From: Sphingobacteriales bacterium
GTDB lineage: Bacteria; Bacteroidota; Bacteroidia; Chitinophagales; UBA2359
Assembly: GCA_016700115.1 (NCBI GenBank)
Contig: CP064999.1
Span: 2,914,001-2,978,000, forward strand
Length of the DNA: 64,000 nucleotides
Direction: 5' to 3'
Shown here: piece after piece, positions 1-8,765 of the stretch
Layout: the number at the start of each line of letters is the position of its first letter
Numbering within the stretch: the stretch's first letter is position 1
The notes under the pieces: generated by a model
The model's input: the letters and a program-made list of their open reading frames with translations, nothing else
Database searches by the model: none
Told to the model about the DNA's origin: nothing
Translations under genes and position numbers: made by a program

Positions 1-654
1 AATAAAAGCATAAAATACAGCCAGTACGATACCTAAAAGATTGAGGTATAACCTGATTCGGGACATTTGAAGCCGACTATCTCCAAAGTAACCGGCAAGA
101 GAACCTAAAAAGATACCTATCATAGAGGCAATAGACATTGCGATGATTCCTACAGAAATTGCTACTCGTGTGCCATGTATCATTCCTGCTGCAACATCAC
201 GACCAAGCTCGTCCGTACCCAGAATATGCTTCCACCGCCACGATTTTACCCGTTGTTCGGCAAATGGGCTGACAAAATTTCGGTTTGACTTGTCAATAGT
301 TGTAGAAGAATAAGGTATAGGTGGCCAAACTGCAAAATCGTAATTGTGTTCGTCCCAACGTTTGGTTACAAATTGTTGATCCCATTTACCTAATCCCAAG
401 CTGACGGAATACTGTTTTAATACCGGAAACATCAGCTTTCCGTCTAATTTACAAACCAACGGGCGTTCATTGGATAAAAAATCGGCAAAAACGGCAATAA
501 ACAGAATGACATAGAAAATTCGCAAAGACCAGACAGCTAACCGGTTTTTATTGAACTGACGTTTTACATTCGCCCAATAACTTTGATCGCTATTTGGCGT
601 ATTGTTTAGGATTGCCTCTTCGATTTGCTTTGTTTTCTTTTTGCCAAAAATCAT
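1..654 (-). CDS. Oligopeptide ABC transporter permease, DppC/OppC type (partial, runs off window)
   Basis: Inner-membrane permease subunit of a peptide-type ABC importer; it would pair with the DppB-like permease encoded just upstream. The reading frame starts at the ATG at 654 and stays open to base 1, so the C-terminal part is missing. About residue 40-58 is a first membrane helix (AVWSLRIFYVILFIAVF), then comes an extracytoplasmic stretch of roughly 100 residues, then the DppC signature HILGTDELGRDV followed by a membrane segment. The extracytoplasmic stretch is longer than in proteobacterial DppC. It is the third gene of a minus-strand operon, 36 bp after the DppB gene. The family call is firm; the transported substrate (peptide or otherwise) is inferred only. 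Confidence 0.88.
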   Translation of the reverse strand, partial: MIFGKKKTKQIEEAILNNTPNSDQSYWANVKRQFNKNRLAVWSLRIFYVILFIAVFADFLSNERPLVCKLDGKLMFPVLKQYSVSLGLGKWDQQFVTKRWDEHNYDFAVWPPIPYSSTTIDKSNRNFVSPFAEQRVKSWRWKHILGTDELGRDVAAGMIHGTRVAISVGIIAMSIASMIGIFLGSLAGYFGDSRLQMSRIRLYLNLLGIVLAVFYAFI

Positions 655-690
655 GAATAAAGGGTATTTTTAAAGGATTAGGGTTGAGGT

Positions 691-2112
691 TTAGGATTTG
701 TTGCTGTATGTAACCCGCGGATCAACAAGCGCATATAACAAGTCGGCAACCAGATTGCCAACCATAGTTAAAATTGCGGCAAACATCAGGATAGTAAATA
801 CCACCGGCCAATCACGGGCGACAATGGAATCAACGGCTAATTTTCCCATACCGGGAATGCTGTAAATAACTTCAATGGTTACAGCACCTGCGATAGCCGC
901 AGGAAAAATATAGGCAAACAAAGTTATAATGGGAAACAGTGAGTTTCTGAATGCATGTTTCCACACAATTGTTTTTTCTTCAAGCCCTTTTGCTTTGGCA
1001 GTCCGGATATAATCCTGCCGGATAACAGTTAACATGCCACCGCGCATTTGCCGGGAAATAAATGCAAACGAACCATAAGTTACACAAAAGATAGGCAATG
1101 CAAGGTGGTGCAGGATATCGAGCGCCCGGGTGAAAAAAGGAGTATCTGACAGCAGGTCAGTAACGCCTCCGGTTGGAAACCAGTTCAGCCACTCGCCATA
1201 TTCGGAGGTTGTAAAAAACACAATGAGTATAGTCCCTATCCAAAATGAAGGCAGGGAGTATAAAATAAACAATGCCGTTGTAACTATGCGGTCATAGACC
1301 TGATCTTTTTTAACTGCGGTAGTAACTCCTATCGGAACGGCAATCAGATAAGCCAATATGATGGAAATAAAGTTAATGATCAGTGTCCATCTAAGAGCGT
1401 CCCACATTTTGCTTCCTACAGGTCGGTTGTCTAAGTATGAAATTCCGAAATTACCGGTAAAGAAATTGGTAATCCAGTGATGGTACTGGTTTTTAAATCC
1501 ATACCATTTAATGGAAGGGATATAGTTTTTATATGTTGTTGCCTGAGACTTGATGTTTTCATAATCGGTTGCCACATTTCCGGCAAGGGGGCGAAGCACA
1601 CTTAAAGAATTGCTGTCGGATAATGTTGTCTGAATTTCTTGAATGGCGAACTCTATCCTGTTACTTTTATGATTGATCAGCAAATCTTTAACATGCCGGG
1701 AAACCGTATTACGGGCAATGGAAATAGAAGTATCTGAAGGGATATAGGCCAAATCTCTTTCCAACTTTTTTAAAGAAAGGTAGTAATTGGAAATCTGTTG
1801 CCAATTTCCATATTGGCTTATCAATACAGAAAGATTTTCCCGTTCAGATTTTTTAATAATCTGATGTAAGGTATCTGGAAATGCTGCCGTAGAGAATGCT
1901 CCGTAGAAGACCGGCAAATCCAAACCGAGCCTTCTCGATACTTCTTCATAGGCCTGAACAGAAGCCTTTTGACCAGATTCGCCCGATTGGCCTTTGACCA
2001 ATAATTCAACCGGATCTCCGGGTGCTAATTTGCTCAATGAAAAGGCAACTAAAGAAACGGCAATCAGGGTTGGAAGAAAGATGATTAGTCGTTGAACGAT
2101 GTATTTGAACAT
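691..2112 (-). CDS. Oligopeptide ABC transporter permease, DppB/OppB type
   Basis: Permease subunit (473 aa) of a peptide-type ABC importer in the inner membrane. Residues about 8-30 form the first helix with the family start (YIVQRLIIFLPTLIAVSLVAF, APGDP following). The usual multi-helix core is at about 235-465, with the permease loop around EKTIVWKHAFRNSLFPIIT and the family-typical AGAVTIEVIYSIPGMG. Between the first helix and the core lies a ~200-residue hydrophilic insert, which explains why the protein is much longer than the ~310-340 aa of Escherichia coli DppB. It follows the binding-protein gene after 52 bp and precedes the DppC-like gene, so the three are probably one transcript. 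No ATPase subunit lies inside the window. Confidence 0.92.
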   Translation of the reverse strand: MFKYIVQRLIIFLPTLIAVSLVAFSLSKLAPGDPVELLVKGQSGESGQKASVQAYEEVSRRLGLDLPVFYGAFSTAAFPDTLHQIIKKSERENLSVLISQYGNWQQISNYYLSLKKLERDLAYIPSDTSISIARNTVSRHVKDLLINHKSNRIEFAIQEIQTTLSDSNSLSVLRPLAGNVATDYENIKSQATTYKNYIPSIKWYGFKNQYHHWITNFFTGNFGISYLDNRPVGSKMWDALRWTLIINFISIILAYLIAVPIGVTTAVKKDQVYDRIVTTALFILYSLPSFWIGTILIVFFTTSEYGEWLNWFPTGGVTDLLSDTPFFTRALDILHHLALPIFCVTYGSFAFISRQMRGGMLTVIRQDYIRTAKAKGLEEKTIVWKHAFRNSLFPIITLFAYIFPAAIAGAVTIEVIYSIPGMGKLAVDSIVARDWPVVFTILMFAAILTMVGNLVADLLYALVDPRVTYSNKS

Positions 2113-2164
2113 AATGTTAATAGCGCTTTTAGTCCATGAAAACAGGAAAAAACAGAAGCCGGCA

Positions 2165-3958
2165 TTAATTTTCAGCCAACCAGTTTTGTTTCAGGGTAAA
2201 TGCTTTTTGTTCAAATCCGGGTCGGTTCATTGAAGGTTCTGCATTTTCAAACCGCGCATGAATGGTTAGGCGGTTTTTGGGGGAATACAAGAATATATAA
2301 GGTTGATCTTCGGTTATCAGCTCCTGAAACCTATGATACATTTTGTTTCGTTCGTTTTCGTCCAATGTTGCCCTCAAATCATCAATCAGTTTATCACTTT
2401 CGGCATTGCCAAACCCTACGCGGTTGTCTCCATCAGGATGGTCGGAGCTTGTATGCCAGATTTGTTTGAAATCGTCAAGAATGGGAGATTGTACCCAACC
2501 GGCACAAAATATATCGTAATCTCTTTTTTTAGTATCTTCCAAAAATACAGTCCATTCTCTTGCAATGACTTCAATCTCAACTCCTGCACGTTTGGCATTT
2601 TCTTTGAGAAGGATACCAATATTTTTTCGGGTATCGTTTCCAGAATTGTACTTAAACTGTAAAGTCATTTCTAATTTTTCTCCATTGACAATTTTATCTG
2701 CTATTCCGTTTCCGTCAGTATCTTCCCATCCCGCTTCCTTCAGCAATTGTTTTGCTTTATCTACATCATACGGAATTTGAGGAGTGTTATTGTTATAATA
2801 TGGTTTGATGGGATTAACCGGTCCGTTTACTTTAACACCCATATCATACAAAAGCGTTTCAATAATCTCATCCTTATCCACAAGGTGTGCCAATGCTTTC
2901 CTAACCTTTACATCAGACAACCTTGGATTACGGCGGTTAAGGCCTAAATATATATAGGATAACTCATCAGGTGTAGATATATTGAAAAGCTCATTGAACT
3001 TTTGATTTTTTTTAAGTTCCAGAAAATCATTGGGTCTGATTGCATGAGCCACATCCAAATCTTCACCTTTTAAAGCAGTAACCGCTGTCGTCCAATCGTT
3101 CACTATTTTATAGGTCAGTTTATCAGGTTTGCCCACGAGATTGCCGCCAACTTTATCGCCCCACCAATCTTTCTTTTTTTGAAGAATCACAAATTGTCCG
3201 GTAGCCCATTCCACAAACTCATAAGGACCCGAACCAACGACAAAGCCTTTTTCACGGGCATGTTTCGGAGCGTTAAAGCTTTGAGCAAATTCGTCAATTT
3301 TTTTGTCGCTCATCAAACGGGTAGCGTTTTTCTTGTCGTTTAGTTCTTTGACTGTAAAACCTTTCATGATTCCCGTAGGATCATAGATGTATTCAGGCAT
3401 TACCGTTGTTCCGCTGAACTCTTCGGCAAGAATGTATTTTTCTTTTGAATAGATAGAAAACTTTTTGGGGTTTTGAGGGTCTATCTGAATATCATCAATA
3501 AATTCTAAATAAGGGCGCAAAGAACCACAACTTGTTTTTGGATTTTTAACGGCTTTAATGGTAAAAATATAGTCGCTTGCCAAAACAGGAGTACCATTAT
3601 CCCACATTGCCTCCGGGCGGATTTCATAAGTAAGTTTCATTCCACCTGCATATTCACCATCTGAAATTTCTTCAATCAACGGACGATCAACCGCTAATTG
3701 ACCATAAGTTTTAAGTGTTATAAAATCTATACCCAATAATCCCTGAAAAATATTGTTTTGAATATATGTTGCATTTGCACTGCTTGAAGTTACCGGGTTC
3801 ATTCCGTCTGCATCTGCAAGGTCGTGGATGACTACATTTTTATCGCCTAATTTTTTACTGTTGGCTATGCCTTCACCACCACCCGAACTACAGGAAAACA
3901 AGAATAGTGTCAAAATAACAAGAGAAGCTTGTACGAAAATAAGATGAATGTTTTTCAT
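2165..3958 (-). CDS. Peptide ABC transporter substrate-binding lipoprotein (SBP family 5)
   Basis: Extracytoplasmic solute-binding protein of 597 aa that would capture oligopeptides or similar ligands and deliver them to the two downstream permeases. The N-terminus is a lipoprotein signal: a hydrophobic run ending in LFLFSC, so Cys23 is the probable lipidated residue, followed by a Ser/Gly-rich tether. The SBP_bac_5 pattern is visible: DADGMNPVTSSSAN near the start, GLLGID, TYEIRPEAMWDNGTPV with the family W-DG, a VGSGPYEFVEW stretch, and VRKALAHLVDKDEI. It is the first gene of the minus-strand dpp/opp-like operon. A candidate promoter lies at 4111-4145, giving a leader of about 145 nt. Confidence 0.93.
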   Translation of the reverse strand: MKNIHLIFVQASLVILTLFLFSCSSGGGEGIANSKKLGDKNVVIHDLADADGMNPVTSSSANATYIQNNIFQGLLGIDFITLKTYGQLAVDRPLIEEISDGEYAGGMKLTYEIRPEAMWDNGTPVLASDYIFTIKAVKNPKTSCGSLRPYLEFIDDIQIDPQNPKKFSIYSKEKYILAEEFSGTTVMPEYIYDPTGIMKGFTVKELNDKKNATRLMSDKKIDEFAQSFNAPKHAREKGFVVGSGPYEFVEWATGQFVILQKKKDWWGDKVGGNLVGKPDKLTYKIVNDWTTAVTALKGEDLDVAHAIRPNDFLELKKNQKFNELFNISTPDELSYIYLGLNRRNPRLSDVKVRKALAHLVDKDEIIETLLYDMGVKVNGPVNPIKPYYNNNTPQIPYDVDKAKQLLKEAGWEDTDGNGIADKIVNGEKLEMTLQFKYNSGNDTRKNIGILLKENAKRAGVEIEVIAREWTVFLEDTKKRDYDIFCAGWVQSPILDDFKQIWHTSSDHPDGDNRVGFGNAESDKLIDDLRATLDENERNKMYHRFQELITEDQPYIFLYSPKNRLTIHARFENAEPSMNRPGFEQKAFTLKQNWLAEN

Positions 3959-4110
3959 AACAAAATTTGAGTTTAGATGTTAAAGTTGCAGTTCAGACTG
4001 ATTCGATTATTTCAGCCCTAAGTAGTTTATAATTTTTTATCCAATGATTTTTAATGGAAGTTATAACGCCGCTAAAATAGCTATAAATCGGGGTTAGCCT
4101 ATCATTTTTG

Positions 4111-4145
4111 CAAATTTAAGATTTTTAGAGGTCTGCTTTTGCAAA
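4111..4145 (-). promoter_or_regulatory. Candidate Bacteroidota-type promoter for the peptide transporter operon
   Basis: Read on the minus strand, TTTG (4145-4142) and TAAATTTG (4118-4111) are separated by 23 bp, close to the Bacteroidota primary-sigma pattern of a -33 TTTG and a -7 TAnnTTTG. Transcription would start near 4105 and run into the binding-protein gene. The rest of 3959-4243 is AT-rich with nothing else recognised. The match is short and could be chance. Confidence 0.35.
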
Positions 4146-4243
4146 AAATTGACAAACAAAACTCAAGTGACTCTATAGTTTTTTGCTTTTAGAAAAAAAA
4201 CGCCGATGAAATTCATTTTACTAAAAAATCGTATGGCAATAAG

Positions 4244-5173
4244 ATGACACAAAAACAGCAGATTTTAATTACAGGCGCTTCGGGATTAATTGGCAGCCGG
4301 TTGACGGAATTTCTGATCGAACGGGGTTATGTGGTAAAACATTTGGTGCGGAGCCCAAAACCAAATGCGAGTATTCCTACTTTTAAATGGAATGTTGAAA
4401 AAGGCATTATTGATGCAGAAGCATTAAGTGATACAGAAATTGTGGTTCATTTGGCCGGTGCAGGTATTGGAGATAAACGGTGGACAACTCATAACCGCAG
4501 GCAGATTGTTAATAGCCGGACTCAAAGTACTGCTTTACTGGTAAATACTTTGAGTCAGCTAAAACAACACCGGGTAAAAACAATAATCGGAGCTTCTGCT
4601 ATAGGTTATTATGGAAACAGAGCAGACCAATTATTGTCAGAATCAGATTTGCCGCAAGAAAACGATTTTTTGAGTGAAACTACCCGTCTTTGGGAACAAT
4701 CTTACCTACCCTTTATCAATGAATTAGGCATCAGGTCTTGTATTTTTCGTATCGGCATCGTACTTTCAAACAAAGGAGGGGCATTGCCTAAAATGGATTT
4801 ACCTGTTCGTTTTTGCGCTCCCGGCTTTTATTTTGGTACCGGAAAACAATTTTATTCCTGGATTCATATTGATGACTTGTGTCGCTTGTTCATCCATGCC
4901 ATTGAAAATACCCACATGAGCGGAACTTACAATGCTGTTTCACCCAACCCTGTAACAAATAAAGAATTTGTTCTGTCCATCTTGAGTGCCAAAGAAAGAT
5001 ATGCTTTAGCTTTACCGGTTCCTGAATGGGCGCTGCGGATTGGATTGGGACAAATGGCAGATATAATTTTTCACAGTGCCAAAGCATCATCAAGTAAGGT
5101 TGAGAACTCTGGGTTTTCTTTCAATTTCCCAAACCTTAGAAGTGCGTTAAAAAATATTTACGATAAACCCTAA
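4244..5173 (+). CDS. TIGR01777 family NAD(P)-binding epimerase
   Basis: Protein of 309 aa in the atypical short-chain dehydrogenase/reductase group called TIGR01777 (E. coli YfcH is a member). The Rossmann glycine motif GASGLIGSRL is at about residues 11-20. It is followed by the family signatures GAGIGDKRWT, a NSRTQST stretch, ASAIGYYG with the catalytic-type YYG, and RIGIVLSNKGGALPKM. The C-terminal ~50 residues (PEWALRIGLGQMADI through a conserved GF.F.FP.L..AL) match the DUF1731 tail of this family. The length is normal. The true substrate of the family is not settled. It is a single plus-strand gene divergent from the transporter operon. The start ATG at 4244 is preceded by an AT-rich leader without a clear ribosome site, as is common in this phylum. 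Confidence 0.92.
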   Translation: MTQKQQILITGASGLIGSRLTEFLIERGYVVKHLVRSPKPNASIPTFKWNVEKGIIDAEALSDTEIVVHLAGAGIGDKRWTTHNRRQIVNSRTQSTALLVNTLSQLKQHRVKTIIGASAIGYYGNRADQLLSESDLPQENDFLSETTRLWEQSYLPFINELGIRSCIFRIGIVLSNKGGALPKMDLPVRFCAPGFYFGTGKQFYSWIHIDDLCRLFIHAIENTHMSGTYNAVSPNPVTNKEFVLSILSAKERYALALPVPEWALRIGLGQMADIIFHSAKASSSKVENSGFSFNFPNLRSALKNIYDKP

Positions 5174-5432
5174 CATTTTCATTACCTAGAATAGTACGAA
5201 TTAAATACGTCCGAAATTATTTTAAAAATATTTTACAAAAAAACAAATATGCAGGATGCTAATTCAACCTTTTCATTAACTTTAACCTGCTTAATAAGAA
5301 TAGAATTTGAAAGGTTATTATTTGATTTTACTCTGAAAACTTCCATAATGGCATAAAATTTGGTTTCAAAAAAAAACGGATAAATTTTCTTTTTATAGAT
5401 ATTCAACCTCTTCACTAAAAACTAAATGATTT

Positions 5433-6899
5433 ATGAAAAAACCCCTACTTCAAACAAATTTATCTTATTTAAAAAAGTTCAGACCCCTTTTCTTGTTATG
5501 CTTTCAAATGATAATGATTGGTTTGCTAACGCAGCAAAGTGCATGTGCGCACTTTATTTTGGATTATAAAGTTAACATGTATTTAAACCAATATAAGGAT
5601 ATTGCTATAAATGAAATGAAACGTACCGGTATTCCTGCGAGTATTAAGATAGCCCAAGGCATGTTAGAAAGCAGTTATGGAACAAGTCAGTTAGCCATAG
5701 ATGCGAATAACCATTTTGGTATTAAATGTAAAAGTTACTGGCAAGGAGACACCTATTTATATGATGATGACCAGCCGGATGAATGTTTCAGAAAATATAA
5801 TTCAGCAATTGATTCTTATACAGATCATTCCGAATTTTTAAGATACCATAGGGATGGGTATTTTAGCAACTTGTTTCAGTATGGATGTACTGATTATATC
5901 AGTTGGGCTTTTGGTTTACAGAATTTAGGATATGCCACAGATACAAATTACGCCGTGAAACTAATAGGGGTAATTCAAAAATATGAGTTATACAATTTTG
6001 ATTGCATTAGTACAAGCGGGGAAATCAGAAAACCTGAAAATTTAACTGCAACCGTAAGAAACCAAAAATTGGATGGAAGACGAAATACAATAAACACACC
6101 TGAAAAATTTATTCCAAACTCAAACAATACGAATAACTTAACTCCCCTTTCAGTTTATGCGACTCAGATTCCACCGGCTCAAACTACAAATTCGGCTAAA
6201 TCGGAAGTTTATGCAATTCCAAAAAACAAAATTGAACCACATGTCAAACCGGTAGCCGATTTTAATGCAACAAACGTAAAACAAGAAAATATCAATTTAA
6301 GTAACAATAAAAATCCTGAAGCAAGAAGCACCTCATCTTCAAAAAAAGAATCTAATCAATCAAACAAGAAAACTAAACCTGTTCCTGATTTTATAGCTTG
6401 CCCAACTTGTGAGGTTAAGCCTTTAAAAACCTCTGAACCAAAACCTCAAAACAACAGGGCTGCTGATAATAAGTCAAATAATGCTATTGAAAAGCCGGAA
6501 ACAAACTCTTTAGCCCCAACAACAACCAATTCAACTTATGCAATTCCTGTTAATGAATTGAACCTGTCAGAAACTCTGATCAATGGCATTCATGCGATTA
6601 TTGCAAACAAAGAAACAAATTTGTATGAAGTGGCTCAAAATAAGAATTTAAAGTTAAGCAAACTGGAGGAATATAATGAAGTTCAAAGTCATGTTACTCT
6701 CAAAGCCGGAACCCCTATTTTTTTAGGTACTAAAAAACAAAAATCAATTCAAGGGTTAGATTTTCATGTTGTTAAATTTGGACAAACACTTTACGAAGTA
6801 TCTCAGGAGTTTGGCCTTAAACTTAAATCACTCTGCAAACTCAACAACTTAGAACCGGATACTCAGTTAAAAGAATTGACCATTTTGAAACTGAATTAA
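5433..6899 (+). CDS. Secreted glucosaminidase-type peptidoglycan hydrolase with C-terminal LysM
   Basis: A 488-aa exported cell-wall hydrolase. An N-terminal signal/anchor (about residues 14-40, ending near QSACAHF) is followed by a glucosaminidase domain at about 45-190. Visible there are TGIPASIKIAQGMLESSYG, with the probable catalytic Glu in GMLESSYG, then NNHFGIKCK and the conserved FRKYNSAIDSYTDHSEFL block. A long Asn/Lys/Thr/Pro-rich linker (about 200-370) follows, containing two copies of a YAIP-like phrase. The C-terminus has one degenerate LysM-like stretch (about 385-430) and a clearer LysM (HVVKFGQTLYEVSQEFG, about 443-488). It probably cleaves the glycan strand during cell division or turnover. 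A Rho-independent terminator follows the stop. Confidence 0.9.
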   Translation: MKKPLLQTNLSYLKKFRPLFLLCFQMIMIGLLTQQSACAHFILDYKVNMYLNQYKDIAINEMKRTGIPASIKIAQGMLESSYGTSQLAIDANNHFGIKCKSYWQGDTYLYDDDQPDECFRKYNSAIDSYTDHSEFLRYHRDGYFSNLFQYGCTDYISWAFGLQNLGYATDTNYAVKLIGVIQKYELYNFDCISTSGEIRKPENLTATVRNQKLDGRRNTINTPEKFIPNSNNTNNLTPLSVYATQIPPAQTTNSAKSEVYAIPKNKIEPHVKPVADFNATNVKQENINLSNNKNPEARSTSSSKKESNQSNKKTKPVPDFIACPTCEVKPLKTSEPKPQNNRAADNKSNNAIEKPETNSLAPTTTNSTYAIPVNELNLSETLINGIHAIIANKETNLYEVAQNKNLKLSKLEEYNEVQSHVTLKAGTPIFLGTKKQKSIQGLDFHVVKFGQTLYEVSQEFGLKLKSLCKLNNLEPDTQLKELTILKLN

Positions 6900-6915
6900 T
6901 CTAATCATACATATT

Positions 6916-6959
6916 AAATACTGATACTTTTCCTTGCGGTTGAGTGTCAGTATTTTTTG
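6916..6959 (+). terminator. Rho-independent terminator after the glucosaminidase gene
   Basis: Stem 6916-6927 (aaatactgatac) pairs with 6944-6955 (gtgtcagtattt) with one G-T wobble and a 16-nt loop. The right arm runs into a T tract. It sits 17 bp after the stop codon. The remaining bases to 7107 show nothing further. Confidence 0.75.
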
Positions 6960-7107
6960 GTTTCATTCCTGGAAAGGCTAACCCTTGATTTGGTTGAATT
7001 GCAGATTATCAATCAAAATAATCCGATTTGATTGTACTATAATGTGTTAATTTAGTTGTGCTACTCTATTGTATGTGGTTTTAGTAAGTTTATAACCGGA
7101 TAAAACT

Positions 7108-7995
7108 TTAGTTTTTTATTAGTTTGGTTTGCCAACACTGATTTTGAATAATAACGTTTACCAAATATAGACCTGAAGGCAAACCGGATAAATCAATTTC
7201 GTTGCTTATTGTTGTAAGAACCGGTATGCCTGTTAGGGTAAAAACACTGATTTCGGCAGGATGCTGTTCAATACCGGAAATATAAACTTTGTCGTTTGTT
7301 GGGTTAGGTTGCAGGGATATAGATGAAGTAAGTATATTCCAATCGGTGTTTAGAATCGAACAATTATGTTCAATAAAAGCCCGGTTGGAACAATCACCCG
7401 TATTTCCGGTAATTGTCGCTGAATTTGAAGGTATTGAAAGATAACTGCAAATGCTCTGAACTTCACAAAAAGATAAGTTTGGATTATCTCTGATAGTCAG
7501 TTCAGTAAAGGAATTAGGATTGATGTTATCTAACCCGCTAAGAGTTGACAAAGAATCGTTAAATCCGATATAAATTTGTCCATTCACAGTATTGAGTTGA
7601 GCTAAAGCTTCAAGGCTGGTTAAAGCAGGGTTTTCAGTTAGCCAGAATGTTCCTCCTAAACTATTGAGTTGGTTCAACCCATTCAGATTTGTCAGATTCT
7701 CATTACCCCAAATTTCAAGATAACCTCCAATATCCTGAATCTGAGACAAACCATTCAGGTTGTAAATATTGGAATTAACAATTAAGACCCCTCCTAAAAT
7801 ATTAGTACAATCAGGATAATATTCTGAGAATGTATCAATTTCATTTTGAGTGCTAAAAGTTATTCCTCCAGCTAAACAGGTATTTTGAGAATAAGCTTTT
7901 GATAAAAATAAACCAAAAAGCAATAACAGGAGGTTAACATAGATAATCGGGCGGAGTAATTTTGGCAACTGGAAAAACAGATAGTTGTAAAACAT
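7108..7995 (-). CDS. Leucine-rich (receptor-L-like) secreted protein with type A T9SS sorting domain
   Basis: A 295-aa secreted protein. I start at the ATG at 7995, because the longer frame begins with GTG two codons upstream. Signal peptide: hydrophobic to about residue 33 (LLLLLFGLFLSKAYSQN). The middle (about 45-200) is a leucine-rich array of the 'NLNGLNQLNSLGG..WLTENPALTSLEAL' kind, similar to the receptor L-domain repeats common in marine Bacteroidota. It ends with a cysteine-bounded cap (CEVQSICSYL ... C). The last ~75 residues are a type A sorting domain: LQPNPTNDKVYIS, then ISVFTLTGIPV and LPSGLYLVNV. The ligand is unknown; binding of carbohydrate or protein at the surface is inference. 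Confidence 0.88.
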   Translation of the reverse strand: MFYNYLFFQLPKLLRPIIYVNLLLLLFGLFLSKAYSQNTCLAGGITFSTQNEIDTFSEYYPDCTNILGGVLIVNSNIYNLNGLSQIQDIGGYLEIWGNENLTNLNGLNQLNSLGGTFWLTENPALTSLEALAQLNTVNGQIYIGFNDSLSTLSGLDNINPNSFTELTIRDNPNLSFCEVQSICSYLSIPSNSATITGNTGDCSNRAFIEHNCSILNTDWNILTSSISLQPNPTNDKVYISGIEQHPAEISVFTLTGIPVLTTISNEIDLSGLPSGLYLVNVIIQNQCWQTKLIKN

Positions 7996-8073
7996 AAACA
8001 CTTCCTGAATTTTGTGGGTAGGGAAAACTGTCTGTAATAATATCTATAGTTAATAGTTGCCGGTGCCGGTTTT

Positions 8074-8754
8074 TTAAATCTTCGATTTATCGGCAATTCG
8101 CTGAATTTCATCATTAAGGTATATATGTTTGCCTTTCTCACCGGACTGGGCGATACTAATCATTGCCTTTGCAACATCTTTTACTTCAATCCCTTTGTAC
8201 ACGGCTAAAGGCCCAACCATCAGAAACCCTAATGCTTTAAAACCTTTAATGGCCAGGCTTTCGCCAAAGCGGTGCTCCTTTCGGTTTCCTAATAACAGTG
8301 ATGGTCTGAAAATATGTACTTCCTCGAATGGTATTGCTGCAACCGCTTCTTCTGTTTCACCTTTCACGCGGCTGTAAAAAATGGATGATTTGCTGCTTGC
8401 TCCCAATGAAGATACTAAAAGAAAACGCTTTGCGCCATTTGCATAAGCGGCTTTTGCTACATTGACTATATAGTCATAATCTACTTTTCGGAAATTGGCT
8501 TGTGAGCCTGCTTTTTTAATAGTAGTGCCCAAACAACAATACACATCATCAGCACTAAAATCGTCCATACAAGTTTCAAGATGGTCAAAATCAACTTGTA
8601 TTTGTTGAAGTTTTTCGTGTGTTAAAGGCAAAGTTTTTCTAACTAAAGCAATAACGCGATGGTAGTTTTCATGCTTTAGCAATAAGTCTAAACACTCAGC
8701 ACCGGTTAATCCGCTCGCTCCGGCAATCAGGGCTACTTTGCTGTTCGGGTTCAT
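8074..8754 (-). CDS. NAD(P)H-binding oxidoreductase, HTATIP2/YbjT-like
   Basis: A 226-aa Rossmann-fold protein of the atypical SDR group. The dinucleotide motif GASGLTGAE is at residues 12-20. It is followed by the CLGTTIKKAG and VDYDYIVNVAKAAY blocks, FLLVSSLGAS, and a YSRVKGE catalytic-like Tyr-x-x-x-Lys at about residues 125-130. The FRPSLLLGNRKE strand is typical of oxidoreductases resembling human HTATIP2 (TIP30). Length is normal for that family. It lies just after the MFS transporter gene (11 bp from its stop to this start), so the two are likely co-transcribed. Substrate is unknown. Confidence 0.85.
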   Translation of the reverse strand: MNPNSKVALIAGASGLTGAECLDLLLKHENYHRVIALVRKTLPLTHEKLQQIQVDFDHLETCMDDFSADDVYCCLGTTIKKAGSQANFRKVDYDYIVNVAKAAYANGAKRFLLVSSLGASSKSSIFYSRVKGETEEAVAAIPFEEVHIFRPSLLLGNRKEHRFGESLAIKGFKALGFLMVGPLAVYKGIEVKDVAKAMISIAQSGEKGKHIYLNDEIQRIADKSKI

Positions 8755-8765
8755 AATTGTTTGAT

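Noticed and set aside
5233..5415. 60-aa minus-strand frame upstream of the glucosaminidase gene
   Set aside because: AT-rich, Lys/Phe-biased, lies in the expected promoter region and resembles no family.
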